From: Clostridium lundense DSM 17049
Lineage (GTDB): Bacteria > Bacillota > Clostridia > Clostridiales > Clostridiaceae
Direction: 5' to 3'
DNA: 64,000 nt
NCBI RefSeq assembly: GCF_000619945.1
Contig: NZ_JHVC01000017.1
Coordinates: 25,092-89,091, forward strand
Shown: one piece after another, positions 17,723-26,037 of the stretch
How positions within the stretch are numbered: the stretch's first letter is position 1
Layout: each line of letters opens with the position of its first letter
Program-made: the position numbers and the translations under genes
Notes under the pieces: model-generated
What the model was told of the DNA's origin: nothing
Database searches by the model: none
What the model saw: only the letters and a program-made list of their open reading frames with translations

Positions 17723-18543
17723 TAATATATTTTACTCCTTTCTTTATAAGTATTTAAGTCAAGATTATAAATACTGTCCATTAAAGCTGTCTTAAAAGAA
17801 CCTATCCCTAAATCCTTAGTTTTCTCATAGGCTATTTCTCCCGCAATCCCCATAGAAGCTACTCCTGCTACAGCTGCTGTTAAATAATCTCTTTCTGCTC
17901 CACAAAAACTTCCTATTAAAGAAGAACACATACATCCTGTCCCAGTTATTTTAGATAAAATCTTATGTCCATTAGCAATATAATAACTTTTATCTTTAGA
18001 ACTTATACAATCAACTTCTCCAGTAACTGCAATTATAGCATCTAATTCCTTTGAAAGTTCTTGGGAAATTTCTTTCTTTTCTTCCATTTTTGTAGAAGTG
18101 TCCCCAACTTCTGAAGCATCTACACCTTTAGTTATAACCTCTATACCTGCAATATTTTTAATTTCAGATAAATTTCCTCTAACTACTGAAAAGTGTACTT
18201 CTTCAATTAATTTTTTTGCCACTTCTGTTCTATAACTTGTAGCTCCTACTCCTACAGGATCTAATATTACAGGTATATTTAGGCTATTTGCTTTTTTGCC
18301 TGCAAGTATCATTGATTGTACTGTTCTACTATTTAATGTTCCTATGTTAATTACTAAAGAAGATGCAATGGATACCATTTCCTCCACTTCTCTCTCATCA
18401 TCTGCCATTACTGGTGAGCCTCCAATAGCTAAAACAATATTTGCACAATCATTTACTGTAACATAATTTGTTATATGATGAACAAGAGGATTCTTTTCTT
18501 TAACTTTTAATAAACTATTATATATATTTTCATACATTTCCAT
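17722..18543 (-). CDS. thiM: Hydroxyethylthiazole kinase
   Basis: Phosphorylates salvaged 4-methyl-5-(2-hydroxyethyl)thiazole. A 273-residue ribokinase-fold protein with PLVHHITNYVTVNDCAN (substrate loop), GGSPVMADD, LDPVGVGAT, VVRGNLSEI and TGTGCMCSSLIGSF (anion hole with the catalytic Cys). ATG at 18543 (MEMYENI) follows GGAGGTAGTAAAT; a longer frame from TTG 18558 overlaps the ribosome site. Confidence 0.96.
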   Translation of the reverse strand: MEMYENIYNSLLKVKEKNPLVHHITNYVTVNDCANIVLAIGGSPVMADDEREVEEMVSIASSLVINIGTLNSRTVQSMILAGKKANSLNIPVILDPVGVGATSYRTEVAKKLIEEVHFSVVRGNLSEIKNIAGIEVITKGVDASEVGDTSTKMEEKKEISQELSKELDAIIAVTGEVDCISSKDKSYYIANGHKILSKITGTGCMCSSLIGSFCGAERDYLTAAVAGVASMGIAGEIAYEKTKDLGIGSFKTALMDSIYNLDLNTYKERSKIY

Positions 18544-18567
18544 ATTTACTACCTCCAAAACTTTTCT

Positions 18568-18592
18568 TAAGAGTACAGATGACAGATTCTTT
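18568..18592. repeat. Fragment of the heptamer repeat
   Basis: AAGAGTACAGATGACAGATT between thiD and thiM matches the opening arm of the hairpin repeats (compare 20359 and 59494) but has no partner arm here, so it is probably a remnant. Confidence 0.4.
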
Positions 18593-18595
18593 TAT

Positions 18596-19447
18596 TTATT
18601 CTTTAATAGTCATTCCTGCTTTTTTATAAAGTGTATAAAAATGATTGGTAGGCCCTACTCCTTTTCCTATATCTAAAGAATATTCTATAGCTATAGTAAT
18701 GTATTCCTTAGCTAATTTAACAGCTTCTTCAATTGAATGTCCAAGGGCAAGATTTGATGCTATAGCTGAAGACAGTGTACATCCTGTACCATGAGTATTT
18801 TTAGTATTTATTCTTTTGCTTTCAAAATAGTGCATTCTTTCTCCATCAAACAAGATATCTACTGCATCATCTTTTAAATGACCACCTTTTATAAGTACAT
18901 ACTTAACTCCAATTTTGCATATAAATCTAGCCACCTTTTCCATGTCTGCACTATTTTCTATCTCTCCTATATGTAATCTTTCTTCCTCTGGTAATACTTC
19001 ATTATAAGTTTTTACAATTACCTCTGCTTCTGGAAGATTAGGAGTTACTACTGTAGCTAGTGGTAATAATTTTGTAACTAAAGTCATTTTAGATTCTGGT
19101 TTTAAAAGATCAAATCCGCTTTTAGATATCATAACTGGATCAACTACTAAATTTTTAGGACTATACTGTTTTATCTTTTCACAAATTACATCAATAGTGT
19201 CTATTTTAGATACCATGCCTATTTTCACAGCATCTACTTCTATATCTGTAAAAATAGCATCTATTTGTGCTCCAATTATATCTTTGTCTATATCTTGAAC
19301 TGCAAAAACTCCTTGAGTATTTTGGGCAGTAATAGCAGTAATAACACTCATGCCAAACACTCCATGGGCAGACATTGTCTTTAGATCTGCTTGAACGCCT
19401 GCTCCTCCTGAACTATCTGATCCCGCTATAGTTAGTACCTTTTTCAT
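18596..19447 (-). CDS. thiD: Hydroxymethylpyrimidine/phosphomethylpyrimidine kinase
   Basis: Phosphorylates HMP twice to HMP diphosphate. The 283-residue ribokinase-fold enzyme opens with VLTIAGSDSSGGAGVQADLKT, then VDPVMISKSGFDLL, VVTPNLPEAEVI, VLIKGGH and the catalytic THGTGCTLSSAIASNLA. ATG at 19447 follows AAGGGAGAGATAAATT. It belongs to the riboswitch-controlled salvage operon and starts 16 bases after thiW. Confidence 0.96.
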   Translation of the reverse strand: MKKVLTIAGSDSSGGAGVQADLKTMSAHGVFGMSVITAITAQNTQGVFAVQDIDKDIIGAQIDAIFTDIEVDAVKIGMVSKIDTIDVICEKIKQYSPKNLVVDPVMISKSGFDLLKPESKMTLVTKLLPLATVVTPNLPEAEVIVKTYNEVLPEEERLHIGEIENSADMEKVARFICKIGVKYVLIKGGHLKDDAVDILFDGERMHYFESKRINTKNTHGTGCTLSSAIASNLALGHSIEEAVKLAKEYITIAIEYSLDIGKGVGPTNHFYTLYKKAGMTIKE

Positions 19448-19463
19448 AATTTATCTCTCCCTT

Positions 19464-19949
19464 TTAATTGTTAGTTATTACCGTTTTTCTATCCAAAGCT
19501 TTTAATATAAGATATCCAATAATGCTTCCGCCAATAGTACTAATAGAAAATGGAGCTACAAAAAATAATGCTGCCACTTTTTTACCTAAAATAAACTTTG
19601 CTATTGGAAAAGCTATTAATGCACCTATAATACCTGTACCTATAACTTCTCCTAACACTGCATGAATAAGTTTATGTCCTTTTTTATAAAGTGTTGCTGC
19701 AAGAAAAGCCCCTATCATACTTCCTGGAAAAGCAAGTAATGAACCTGTACCTAATACATTTCTCAGAAGTGAAATACAAAAGGCAATAGCCACACTATAA
19801 TATGGCCCTAAAAGCGTTGCTGCTAGTACATTAATACTATGTTGTACTGGAAAACATTTAGATATTCCTACAGGTATGTAAATTAAATTACCTGTAAAAA
19901 CTCCTACTGCAATAAGTAATGCTGAAAAAGTAATTTTCTTAGTTTTCAC
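19464..19949 (-). CDS. thiW: ThiW, substrate-binding membrane component of a thiamine-precursor ECF transporter
   Basis: A 161-residue membrane protein with about five helices, matching the ThiW family: FSALLIAVGVFTGNLIYIPVG, CFPVQHSINVLAATLLGPYY and LLAFPGSMIGAFLA. ThiW proteins are predicted to import the thiazole precursor through energy-coupling-factor ATPases encoded elsewhere; no such ATPase is in the window. The start is a GTG at 19949 with AAAAGGATGG upstream. First gene after the TPP riboswitch, which supports the role. Confidence 0.9.
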   Translation of the reverse strand: MKTKKITFSALLIAVGVFTGNLIYIPVGISKCFPVQHSINVLAATLLGPYYSVAIAFCISLLRNVLGTGSLLAFPGSMIGAFLAATLYKKGHKLIHAVLGEVIGTGIIGALIAFPIAKFILGKKVAALFFVAPFSISTIGGSIIGYLILKALDRKTVITNN

Positions 19950-20029
19950 AAAAACACCATCCTTTTAAATTTATTGTATTTGCTAAATTTCAGTATTAAT
20001 GCTAAGATATCAAATTAAAAACAAAAAAT

Positions 20030-20062
20030 AAAAAAGGTACAAACCAACGTGGGATTTGTACC
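20030..20062 (-). terminator. Riboswitch-controlled terminator in the thi leader
   Basis: Minus strand GGTACAAATC...GGTTTGTACC followed by TTTTTTATTTTTTG, placed between the TPP aptamer and thiW. This is the usual expression platform of a TPP off-switch. Confidence 0.9.
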
Positions 20063-20086
20063 TTACTTAAACTAAAACTAATTTAC

Positions 20087-20180
20087 AAACACTTTCCTAC
20101 GCTGGCATTATCCAGATCAGGTTAAAAGGTCTAAGAATTTCGTTCCTACTCTCAGCCGGCAACACCAGCTCCCCTGCGAT
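20087..20180 (-). ncRNA. TPP riboswitch (THI element)
   Basis: The minus strand carries all conserved blocks in order: GGGGAGCTGG, GCCGGCTGAGAGTAGGA, then ACCTGATCTGGATAATGCCAG and GCGTAGGAAAGTG. Binding of thiamine diphosphate is expected to favour the terminator at 20030-20062 and shut off thiWDME. Confidence 0.97.
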
Positions 20181-20204
20181 TGCTATATTTATTTTTACAA
20201 CTTC

Positions 20205-20233
20205 ATAATACTACAATGCAATAAAATGGTCAA
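20205..20233 (-). promoter_or_regulatory. Sigma-A promoter of the thi operon
   Basis: TTGACC, 17 bases, TATTAT on the minus strand; transcription would begin about 20 bases before the TPP aptamer. Confidence 0.7.
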
Positions 20234-20350
20234 TAGCCAAAACTTACAGTTACTACCTTCAATCTACATTATTATATTATCAAAATAATAAATTATTACA
20301 TGATTGACTATTATTGTTATTTAGAATAAACTATAAAAAAAGTACATAAT

Positions 20351-20543
20351 ACTTTTTTAGAGTACAGATTACAGAGCACAGATTATAGATATGGAAGCTT
20401 TTTTTCCGTTGACACTACAGAAAAGCTTAAATTTAATAATAAATAATTTAAAATTTTTCGTAATGCTAATGAAGAAAAATTATCCTTATCTGTACTCTGT
20501 ACTCTTTGCTCTGTGCTCTAAAAAGTTGCTTCGCAATCTTTTA
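20351..20543. repeat. Heptamer-hairpin repeat, best-preserved copy
   Basis: Left arm is tandem imperfect heptamers AGAGTAC AGATTAC AGAGCAC AGATTAT; right arm is the complementary series TGTACTC TGTACTC TTTGCTC TGTGCTC. The arms pair with G-U and a few mismatches around a core containing GAAAAGCTTAAATTTAATA and AATTTAAAATTTTTCGTAAT, then a closing AAAAGTTGC-TTC-GCAATCTTTT stem. It fills the gap between the thi promoter area and uvsE. It encodes no protein. Confidence 0.75.
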
Positions 20544-20567
20544 TAATTATAAAGGAGGAAAAGTATA

Positions 20568-21800
20568 ATGAAAATAGGGTACGCCTGTATTCCCATGGGC
20601 TTAGATGCCAAAACTACTAGGAGTTTTGTATTAAAAAACTTTTCTTTTGATAGATTTTATGAATGCGTAAAATACAACATAGAGGATTTAAATAAAATCC
20701 TTAATTATAATATAGATAATAATATTTACATGTTTAGAATTAGCTCCGATATTATTCCATTCGGTTCCCACAGCGTCAATGATTTTTCTTGGTGGAAAAC
20801 CTTTCATGAAGAATTGCAAAATACAGGAGAATTCATTAAAAAAAATAATATAAGGGTCTCCATGCATCCTGGGCAATATACAGTGCTTAATTCTCCTTTT
20901 GAAGATGTAGTAAATAAAAGTATAAGAGATATAGAATATCATTGCCTTTTTTTAGATTCATTAGAAATTGATTATACTAATAAAATAGTCCTTCATATAG
21001 GAGGAGCCTATAACGACAAACTATCCGCTCTTAAAAGATTTAAAGAAAATTTTAAAAAGCTTTCTGATTCCGCAAAAAGTAGACTGGTTTTAGAAAATGA
21101 TGAGAGAATTTTTAATATATATGAGGTACTAGAACTTTGTAATAACTTAAATATTCCTGCTGTATTTGATAATCTTCATCATAACTTTAATCCTGGTAAA
21201 TGTGAAGATATTGAATGTGTATTAAAATCTGTTTACAATAGCTGGACTACTAAAGACGGTAATATGAAGCTCCACTATTCCGATAGCGACATAAATAAAA
21301 AAGCCGGCGCTCACTCAAAACATATAGATATAGAAAACTTTTTGAACTTTTATGAAAAAATTAAAGACTTTAATCCAGATATAATGTTAGAAGTAAAAGA
21401 TAAAGATATATCTGCAATAGAATGCATAAATTGTCTACACCCTACTAAAAATTCCACTAAATTTGAACAATGGGCAAAATATAAATATACAGTAATGGAA
21501 AAAGATTATGGGCTATATAAAAAATGTAGTTCAATAATAAATTCAGATAAAAATATGCTAGAGTTTTATAAAATCATAGATAAAACTTTAGCCCTTCCGT
21601 TTAACGAAGGTAATTTTAAAAATACTCTTCTGCATACTTGGGGGTATATAAAAGATAAAGCTAGCATTAAGGAAAAAACTGAATTCATTAATTCCTTAGA
21701 AAACTTCGATGATCCCGGAAAGATTAAAAATGTAATAAAAAAGTTATGTAAAAAATATAATATAACCTACCTACTTAATTCTTATTATTTTTTGATGTGA
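20568..21800 (+). CDS. uvsE: UV DNA damage endonuclease (UVDE/UvsE)
   Basis: Nicks DNA 5' of cyclobutane dimers, 6-4 photoproducts and some abasic sites, starting an alternative excision repair. The 410-residue protein opens with the family start MKIGYACIPMG and has FRISSDIIPFGSH, VSMHPGQYTVLNSP, VLHIGGAYNDK, LVLENDE, PAVFDNLHHNFNPG, HYSD and DIMLEVKDKD, the TIM-barrel metal ligands of UVDE. The catalytic core is about 300 residues; the extra ~100 C-terminal residues are not part of it. ATG at 20568 has AAAGGAGGAAAAGTATA. In Bacillus the homolog protects spores, and here it lies directly before a germination locus, which fits a spore role (inference). Confidence 0.93.
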   Translation: MKIGYACIPMGLDAKTTRSFVLKNFSFDRFYECVKYNIEDLNKILNYNIDNNIYMFRISSDIIPFGSHSVNDFSWWKTFHEELQNTGEFIKKNNIRVSMHPGQYTVLNSPFEDVVNKSIRDIEYHCLFLDSLEIDYTNKIVLHIGGAYNDKLSALKRFKENFKKLSDSAKSRLVLENDERIFNIYEVLELCNNLNIPAVFDNLHHNFNPGKCEDIECVLKSVYNSWTTKDGNMKLHYSDSDINKKAGAHSKHIDIENFLNFYEKIKDFNPDIMLEVKDKDISAIECINCLHPTKNSTKFEQWAKYKYTVMEKDYGLYKKCSSIINSDKNMLEFYKIIDKTLALPFNEGNFKNTLLHTWGYIKDKASIKEKTEFINSLENFDDPGKIKNVIKKLCKKYNITYLLNSYYFLM

Positions 21801-21827
21801 AATTTTGTGGATAAGGGAGTTATAAGT

Positions 21828-22229
21828 ATGAAAATAAAAAATTTAAAAGAATTTATATTTTATGTACTTATTGGGGGAATAAATTTTATAATAGATTTTA
21901 CAATATTAAATATACTGTGGAAAATTACTCACTTATATGAAGGCTATGTAAATATAATATTTAAAACTATATCCTTTATTATATGTTCTCTCAACGGTTA
22001 TAATTTGAATAAAAAATATACTTTTAAAGCAGATGGATCTTATATTAGATATGCCTCTGTTTTAGGCCTGTCTAATATAGCTGATGCATTCTTATTGTCT
22101 ATATTGTCCATGCATAATATTTTAGGTATATCTCCAGTAGCTTGGTCTAATATTTCTAATTTCATAGCCTATGCTTCAACAGGAACAATAGTATTTATAA
22201 TAAATAAATTTCTTATATTCAAAAAATAA
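21828..22229 (+). CDS. GtrA-family four-helix membrane protein
   Basis: A 133-residue protein with four predicted membrane helices and the GtrA pattern: EFIFYVLIGGINFIIDF at the N terminus, SFIICSLNGYNLNKKYTF in the middle and FIAYASTGTIVFIINKFLIF at the end. Family members are thought to flip polyprenyl-linked sugars or assist cell-surface glycosylation; the substrate is unknown. ATG at 21828 follows AAGGGAGTTATAAGT; an in-frame GTG at 21807 is the alternative. It follows uvsE by 27 bases and may be co-transcribed with it. Confidence 0.85.
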   Translation: MKIKNLKEFIFYVLIGGINFIIDFTILNILWKITHLYEGYVNIIFKTISFIICSLNGYNLNKKYTFKADGSYIRYASVLGLSNIADAFLLSILSMHNILGISPVAWSNISNFIAYASTGTIVFIINKFLIFKK

Positions 22230-22251
22230 TGTTTCATTATATACCAGCCTA

Positions 22252-22281
22252 GGAATAAAATTCATAAAAACATGCATACTA
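22252..22281 (+). promoter_or_regulatory. Sigma-G-type promoter of the gerB-C-A operon
   Basis: GGAATA, exactly 17 bases, CATACTA. The -10 is a perfect match to the forespore sigma-G consensus and the -35 matches five of six (TGAATA). It lies 27 bases before the ATG of the B gene, just where forespore expression of germinant receptors predicts. Confidence 0.7.
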
Positions 22282-22307
22282 ATGTTAATATGCCTAGGAG
22301 GATTATT

Positions 22308-23402
22308 ATGAAAGAACATCTTACTAATAAACAAATTGCCTTTTATATATTTGGTATAGTAGTTGGTTATGGTATCGTAAGTCTTCCAAAACAAGTTGCT
22401 GAATATGCTTCTACCGCTGGTTGGATTTCTATAGCTATATGTACAATTGTCTCTTTATTAGGAATGTATATAATAACCTTCTTAAATTATACTTACAAAA
22501 ATATGACTTTTGATGAATATAGCAAAAAATTGGTGGGTAACTTTATTTCAAACATTTTTATAATATTATTCATAATATATTTATTTCTAGTTTCCAGTAT
22601 GTCATTAAGAGATACAGCTAATATAATAAAAAACTCCATACTTATAAAAACTCCCTCATGGATTATAATATTTATTTTATTAATTTTATGTTATTATGCC
22701 TTATCAAAGGGTTTACAGGTTATTGGAAAATTGTGTGAACTTTATGGATTTGCTATTATTATTTTTGCAATAATAATAAATACTCTATCATTTACAGAAG
22801 GCGATATGCTTAACTTACTTCCAGTACTAGGGTTCAATGGTTTAATTGGCCCATTAAAATCATCAAAACATTTAATATTATCATTTATAGGAGGAGAATT
22901 ATTATTAATAGTTCCTTTTAGTGATAAAAATAACAAGTCAGTATTTAAATATACTTTATCTATGACTGCATTTATAGGTTTAATTTATATTATAATTTTT
23001 GAATCAAATTTATCAATAATTGGTGCTGAGGATTTAGTTCATTATTACGATGCTCTTATAATTTCAGCTAAAAGAATGGATGTTCATTTTTTAGAGTTTT
23101 TCAGAAAAATTGATGGAATTGTATTGACCGCCTGGATTATGGCTGTTTTCACTACAGTTACTATTGAAAGTTATGCCTTAAATTTTTTTATTCGTAAATT
23201 GCTTAAAATAAAAAGTAATGTTCTATCAACAGCTATAGTTATGACATTAGTTTTCATTGCATCACTCATTCCACGCTATAATGAAGATGTACGAGAAATA
23301 TTATTATATACCGGTTATTTAGGATTATTTTGCTCATTTGTAATTCCATTTATATTATTTATTATATCTAAGGTGAAAAAATATGATAAAAAAAATTTAT
23401 AA
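22308..23402 (+). CDS. Germinant receptor B subunit (GerAB-type permease), second operon
   Basis: A 364-residue spore germination permease with about ten helices: MKEHLTNKQIAFYIFGI, VVGYGIVSLPKQVAEYA, STAGWISIAICTIVSLLG and later LLPVLGFNGLIGP. It is clearly diverged from the two B subunits at 12-15 kb. ATG at 22308 follows CCTAGGAGGATTATT. Its end overlaps the C gene by 20 bases, indicating coupled translation. As B subunits bind ligand, this receptor probably responds to a different germinant. Confidence 0.92.
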   Translation: MKEHLTNKQIAFYIFGIVVGYGIVSLPKQVAEYASTAGWISIAICTIVSLLGMYIITFLNYTYKNMTFDEYSKKLVGNFISNIFIILFIIYLFLVSSMSLRDTANIIKNSILIKTPSWIIIFILLILCYYALSKGLQVIGKLCELYGFAIIIFAIIINTLSFTEGDMLNLLPVLGFNGLIGPLKSSKHLILSFIGGELLLIVPFSDKNNKSVFKYTLSMTAFIGLIYIIIFESNLSIIGAEDLVHYYDALIISAKRMDVHFLEFFRKIDGIVLTAWIMAVFTTVTIESYALNFFIRKLLKIKSNVLSTAIVMTLVFIASLIPRYNEDVREILLYTGYLGLFCSFVIPFILFIISKVKKYDKKNL

Positions 23403-24537
23403 ATCATTATGTATTATGTTAATATTTATGTTTACTATAATTTTTTCAGGATGCTGGGATTATGCTGATATAGAAAAAAGGGGTATTTATGTTTCTATAG
23501 GTGTAGATAAGCTAAAGGATGAAGTAGAGTTAATCAGCGAGGTAGCTGGATTTAAAACATCATTATCTAAGGATCCCAATAAATCAAATTCTTCAAATAT
23601 ATATAAAATTATCTCTTATGGCCCCAATTTTGAAGATGCTCGATTTATTCAAGATAGAAAATCGCCTTTCCCTATATTTTTAGGCGCTGTGAAAACCGTT
23701 ATTTTTAGTGAAAATTATGCAAAAGATGGCATATTGCCCTACATTAACAGGATCAATAGAATTTACAACTATAGAAAAACAGTTATACCCGTTGTAACCA
23801 AGGAATCTCCCAAAGAAATATTTAATTTAAATGTTCCCAATAATTTATCCGCTGGTTTTTTAATTGAGGATATTATTCGTAGCTCAAATGCAGAAGGGAA
23901 AGGTATTTATATTGATTTTAGTGATGTGCTTAACATTATTTCTTTAAAACATATGGGATTTGTACTTCCTTATCTAGGCATAGATAACGAATTAATAACT
24001 TACTTAGGTTCTGCAATAATGAATGAAGAAAGTAGGCTTATCGATGTAATAAACATTAATAAGTCTAAGGGACTATTATATTTATTATCTAATAATCCCA
24101 ATTTAACAGAATATGTTTCTTTACATGATAATAGTAATTTAATATCCATTTCTCCTATAAGTTTTAAAAAAAATATAAAAACTAAATATATTGATAATAA
24201 GGTAGTTATTAATATTGATTTAAAATTAAAAGAAAAATTAGACTACTCCTATAAAGAAATGGATCTAAATGACAATGATTTATCAATGTTAGAAAATGAA
24301 ACATCTAAAAAAATAAAAGGCTATATTACTAGTATAATAAAAAAAGCTCAAGAAGAATATAAATGCGATATTTTTCAATTTTTAAGATACTTTAGAGCTC
24401 AAAATCCAGTGGCATATAAAACAATTGATTGGAAAAAAGAATTTCCTAAAGCTGAAGTTAATGTAAATGTAAATACAAAAATAGTTAGTAAAAACTTTTA
24501 TGATTATGAAAGTATTAATAAGAGTAATTCAAAGTAA
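23383..24537 (+). CDS. Germinant receptor C subunit (GerC lipoprotein), second operon
   Basis: A 384-residue lipoprotein of the Ger(x)C family: a positively charged, hydrophobic leader ending in a proper lipobox FSGC with Cys24, then WDYADIEKRGIYVSIGVDK, the family N-terminal strand. C-terminal EEYKCDIFQFLRYFRAQNP and VNVNTKIVSK match the conserved end. It sits in the spore inner membrane facing the cortex side in the Bacillus model. Start ATG 23383 follows AAGGTGAAAAAAT inside the B gene. The intact lipobox contrasts with the altered one in the other operon. Confidence 0.92.
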   Translation: MIKKIYKSLCIMLIFMFTIIFSGCWDYADIEKRGIYVSIGVDKLKDEVELISEVAGFKTSLSKDPNKSNSSNIYKIISYGPNFEDARFIQDRKSPFPIFLGAVKTVIFSENYAKDGILPYINRINRIYNYRKTVIPVVTKESPKEIFNLNVPNNLSAGFLIEDIIRSSNAEGKGIYIDFSDVLNIISLKHMGFVLPYLGIDNELITYLGSAIMNEESRLIDVININKSKGLLYLLSNNPNLTEYVSLHDNSNLISISPISFKKNIKTKYIDNKVVINIDLKLKEKLDYSYKEMDLNDNDLSMLENETSKKIKGYITSIIKKAQEEYKCDIFQFLRYFRAQNPVAYKTIDWKKEFPKAEVNVNVNTKIVSKNFYDYESINKSNSK

Positions 24538-24548
24538 GGTGAGTATTA

Positions 24549-25976
24549 GTGTTAAAAAATAAAGCTGTATTAAATCTAATAGAAGAATTATCTAAAAGCG
24601 AATTGGATATTACCATACGAAAATTAAATTTATTAGGATATGATTATTATCTACTTTATATTTCAGCAATAACTGATAGGATTTCACTGTCCAATTATAT
24701 AATAAAGCCCTTATTATCCTACAAGGATTCAAATTCCTTAAATATAAATTACATAGCTGAATCAATTATAACTATTGATAACTTTCTTATTGATAATGAC
24801 ATTAATAAGATAACTGATTATATTTTAAAAGGAAATTCGGTTATTTTATCAACTAAAGATGTAAACTATATAGTAATAAATACTTATAAAGTACCAAAAA
24901 GGAGCTTACCTGACCCTCAACTTCAAACTACTTTAAAAGGTCCAAGAGATAGTTTTACGGAAAACTTCGAAAATAATATTTCACTAATAAGATATAGATT
25001 AAAAGATTCTAGATTAAATATACATAAAACCACTGTAGGTAAAAGGACTAAAACTTCTGTAGCTGTAATTTATTTAGAAGATGTTGCTGATTCTAATTTA
25101 GTAAATAAAGCTATTCAAAAAATTAATGGCATAGATGTTGATGGAATCATGGAAACCGGATACTTACAAAAATTTTTACAACAAAAATTCAGCTTATTTC
25201 CCCAAACTGGTATAGTAGAAAGATCTGATTCTGCTTGTGCATCTTTACTCGATGGTAAGATCTGCATAGTTGTAGAAGGTAGTCATTTACCTATTGTAAT
25301 CCCTCAAACATTTTGGGACTTTATGGATGCTGGTGATGACCACTATAAACTTACTTACTTTTCTATATTCCTAAAATGCTTAAGATTATTTTCACTTGTA
25401 CTCTCTTTAACTTTATCTCCTATTTATGTAGCAGTGGTAAGTTTTCATCCTGATATATTGCCAACTGAATATATTTTGACTTTAGCTAAATCAAGAGCTA
25501 CTGTACCTATAAATGCATTTTTAGAAGCTTTTCTTATGGAAATAGTAGCAGAAATATTAAAAGAAGCTAGTTTAAGATTGCCAAAACAAATTGGTTCTAC
25601 TATTGGTATTGTTGGTACTATAGTTATAGGTCAGGCTTCAGTAGCAGCTGGACTTGTAAGTCCACTTATGGTTATTATAGTTGCTTTATCCACTATGACC
25701 TCTTTTATACTTCCTGACTATACTATTATGTCTTCTTTTAGAGTATTAAAATTTTTTATTTTATTATTTACCGGAACCTTAGGGTTATTTGGATTTATTG
25801 TAGGAATAACTTTTATAGTCATCAATCTAGTTTCTACTATGAGCTTTTCTACTCCATACAGTTCTCCTGCAGTTCCTATTAATTTAGCTGGTATAAAAGA
25901 CTTTTTTTTAAGTGATATAAAAGAAGATACTGAAAGACCTAGCTTTTTTTATCCTAAAGATAAAAAAAAGCAATAG
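24549..25976 (+). CDS. Germinant receptor A subunit (GerA family), second operon
   Basis: A 475-residue A subunit: N-terminal soluble domain, then about five C-terminal helices. Family signatures are GRT-type RTKTSVAVIYLEDVAD, GIDVDGIMETGYLQKF, GIVERSDSACASLLDGKICI (ERPD...LLEG variant), KSRATVPINAFLEAFLMEI and EASLRLPKQIGSTIGIVG. GTG at 24549 with AAGGTGAG seven bases upstream is the only sensible start. It ends the B-C-A operon and is followed at once by a terminator. The order B-C-A differs from the common A-B-C. Confidence 0.92.
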   Translation: MLKNKAVLNLIEELSKSELDITIRKLNLLGYDYYLLYISAITDRISLSNYIIKPLLSYKDSNSLNINYIAESIITIDNFLIDNDINKITDYILKGNSVILSTKDVNYIVINTYKVPKRSLPDPQLQTTLKGPRDSFTENFENNISLIRYRLKDSRLNIHKTTVGKRTKTSVAVIYLEDVADSNLVNKAIQKINGIDVDGIMETGYLQKFLQQKFSLFPQTGIVERSDSACASLLDGKICIVVEGSHLPIVIPQTFWDFMDAGDDHYKLTYFSIFLKCLRLFSLVLSLTLSPIYVAVVSFHPDILPTEYILTLAKSRATVPINAFLEAFLMEIVAEILKEASLRLPKQIGSTIGIVGTIVIGQASVAAGLVSPLMVIIVALSTMTSFILPDYTIMSSFRVLKFFILLFTGTLGLFGFIVGITFIVINLVSTMSFSTPYSSPAVPINLAGIKDFFLSDIKEDTERPSFFYPKDKKKQ

Positions 25977-26005
25977 CTGTGAAATATTATTCACAGCTAT
26001 TTTAC
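25973..26005. terminator. Terminator after the second ger operon
   Basis: ATAGCTGTGAA-ATATTA-TTCACAGCTAT then TTTTACTT. The stop codon of the A gene lies in the left arm. It also faces the end of the convergent peptidase gene. Confidence 0.85.
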
Positions 26006-26037
26006 TTATCTTATATAACTTCTACCAAAACTAATAA

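Noticed and set aside
20351..20543. CRISPR array or minisatellite
   Set aside because: The units are seven bases with no spacers and the two arms are mutually complementary, so this is a hairpin element.
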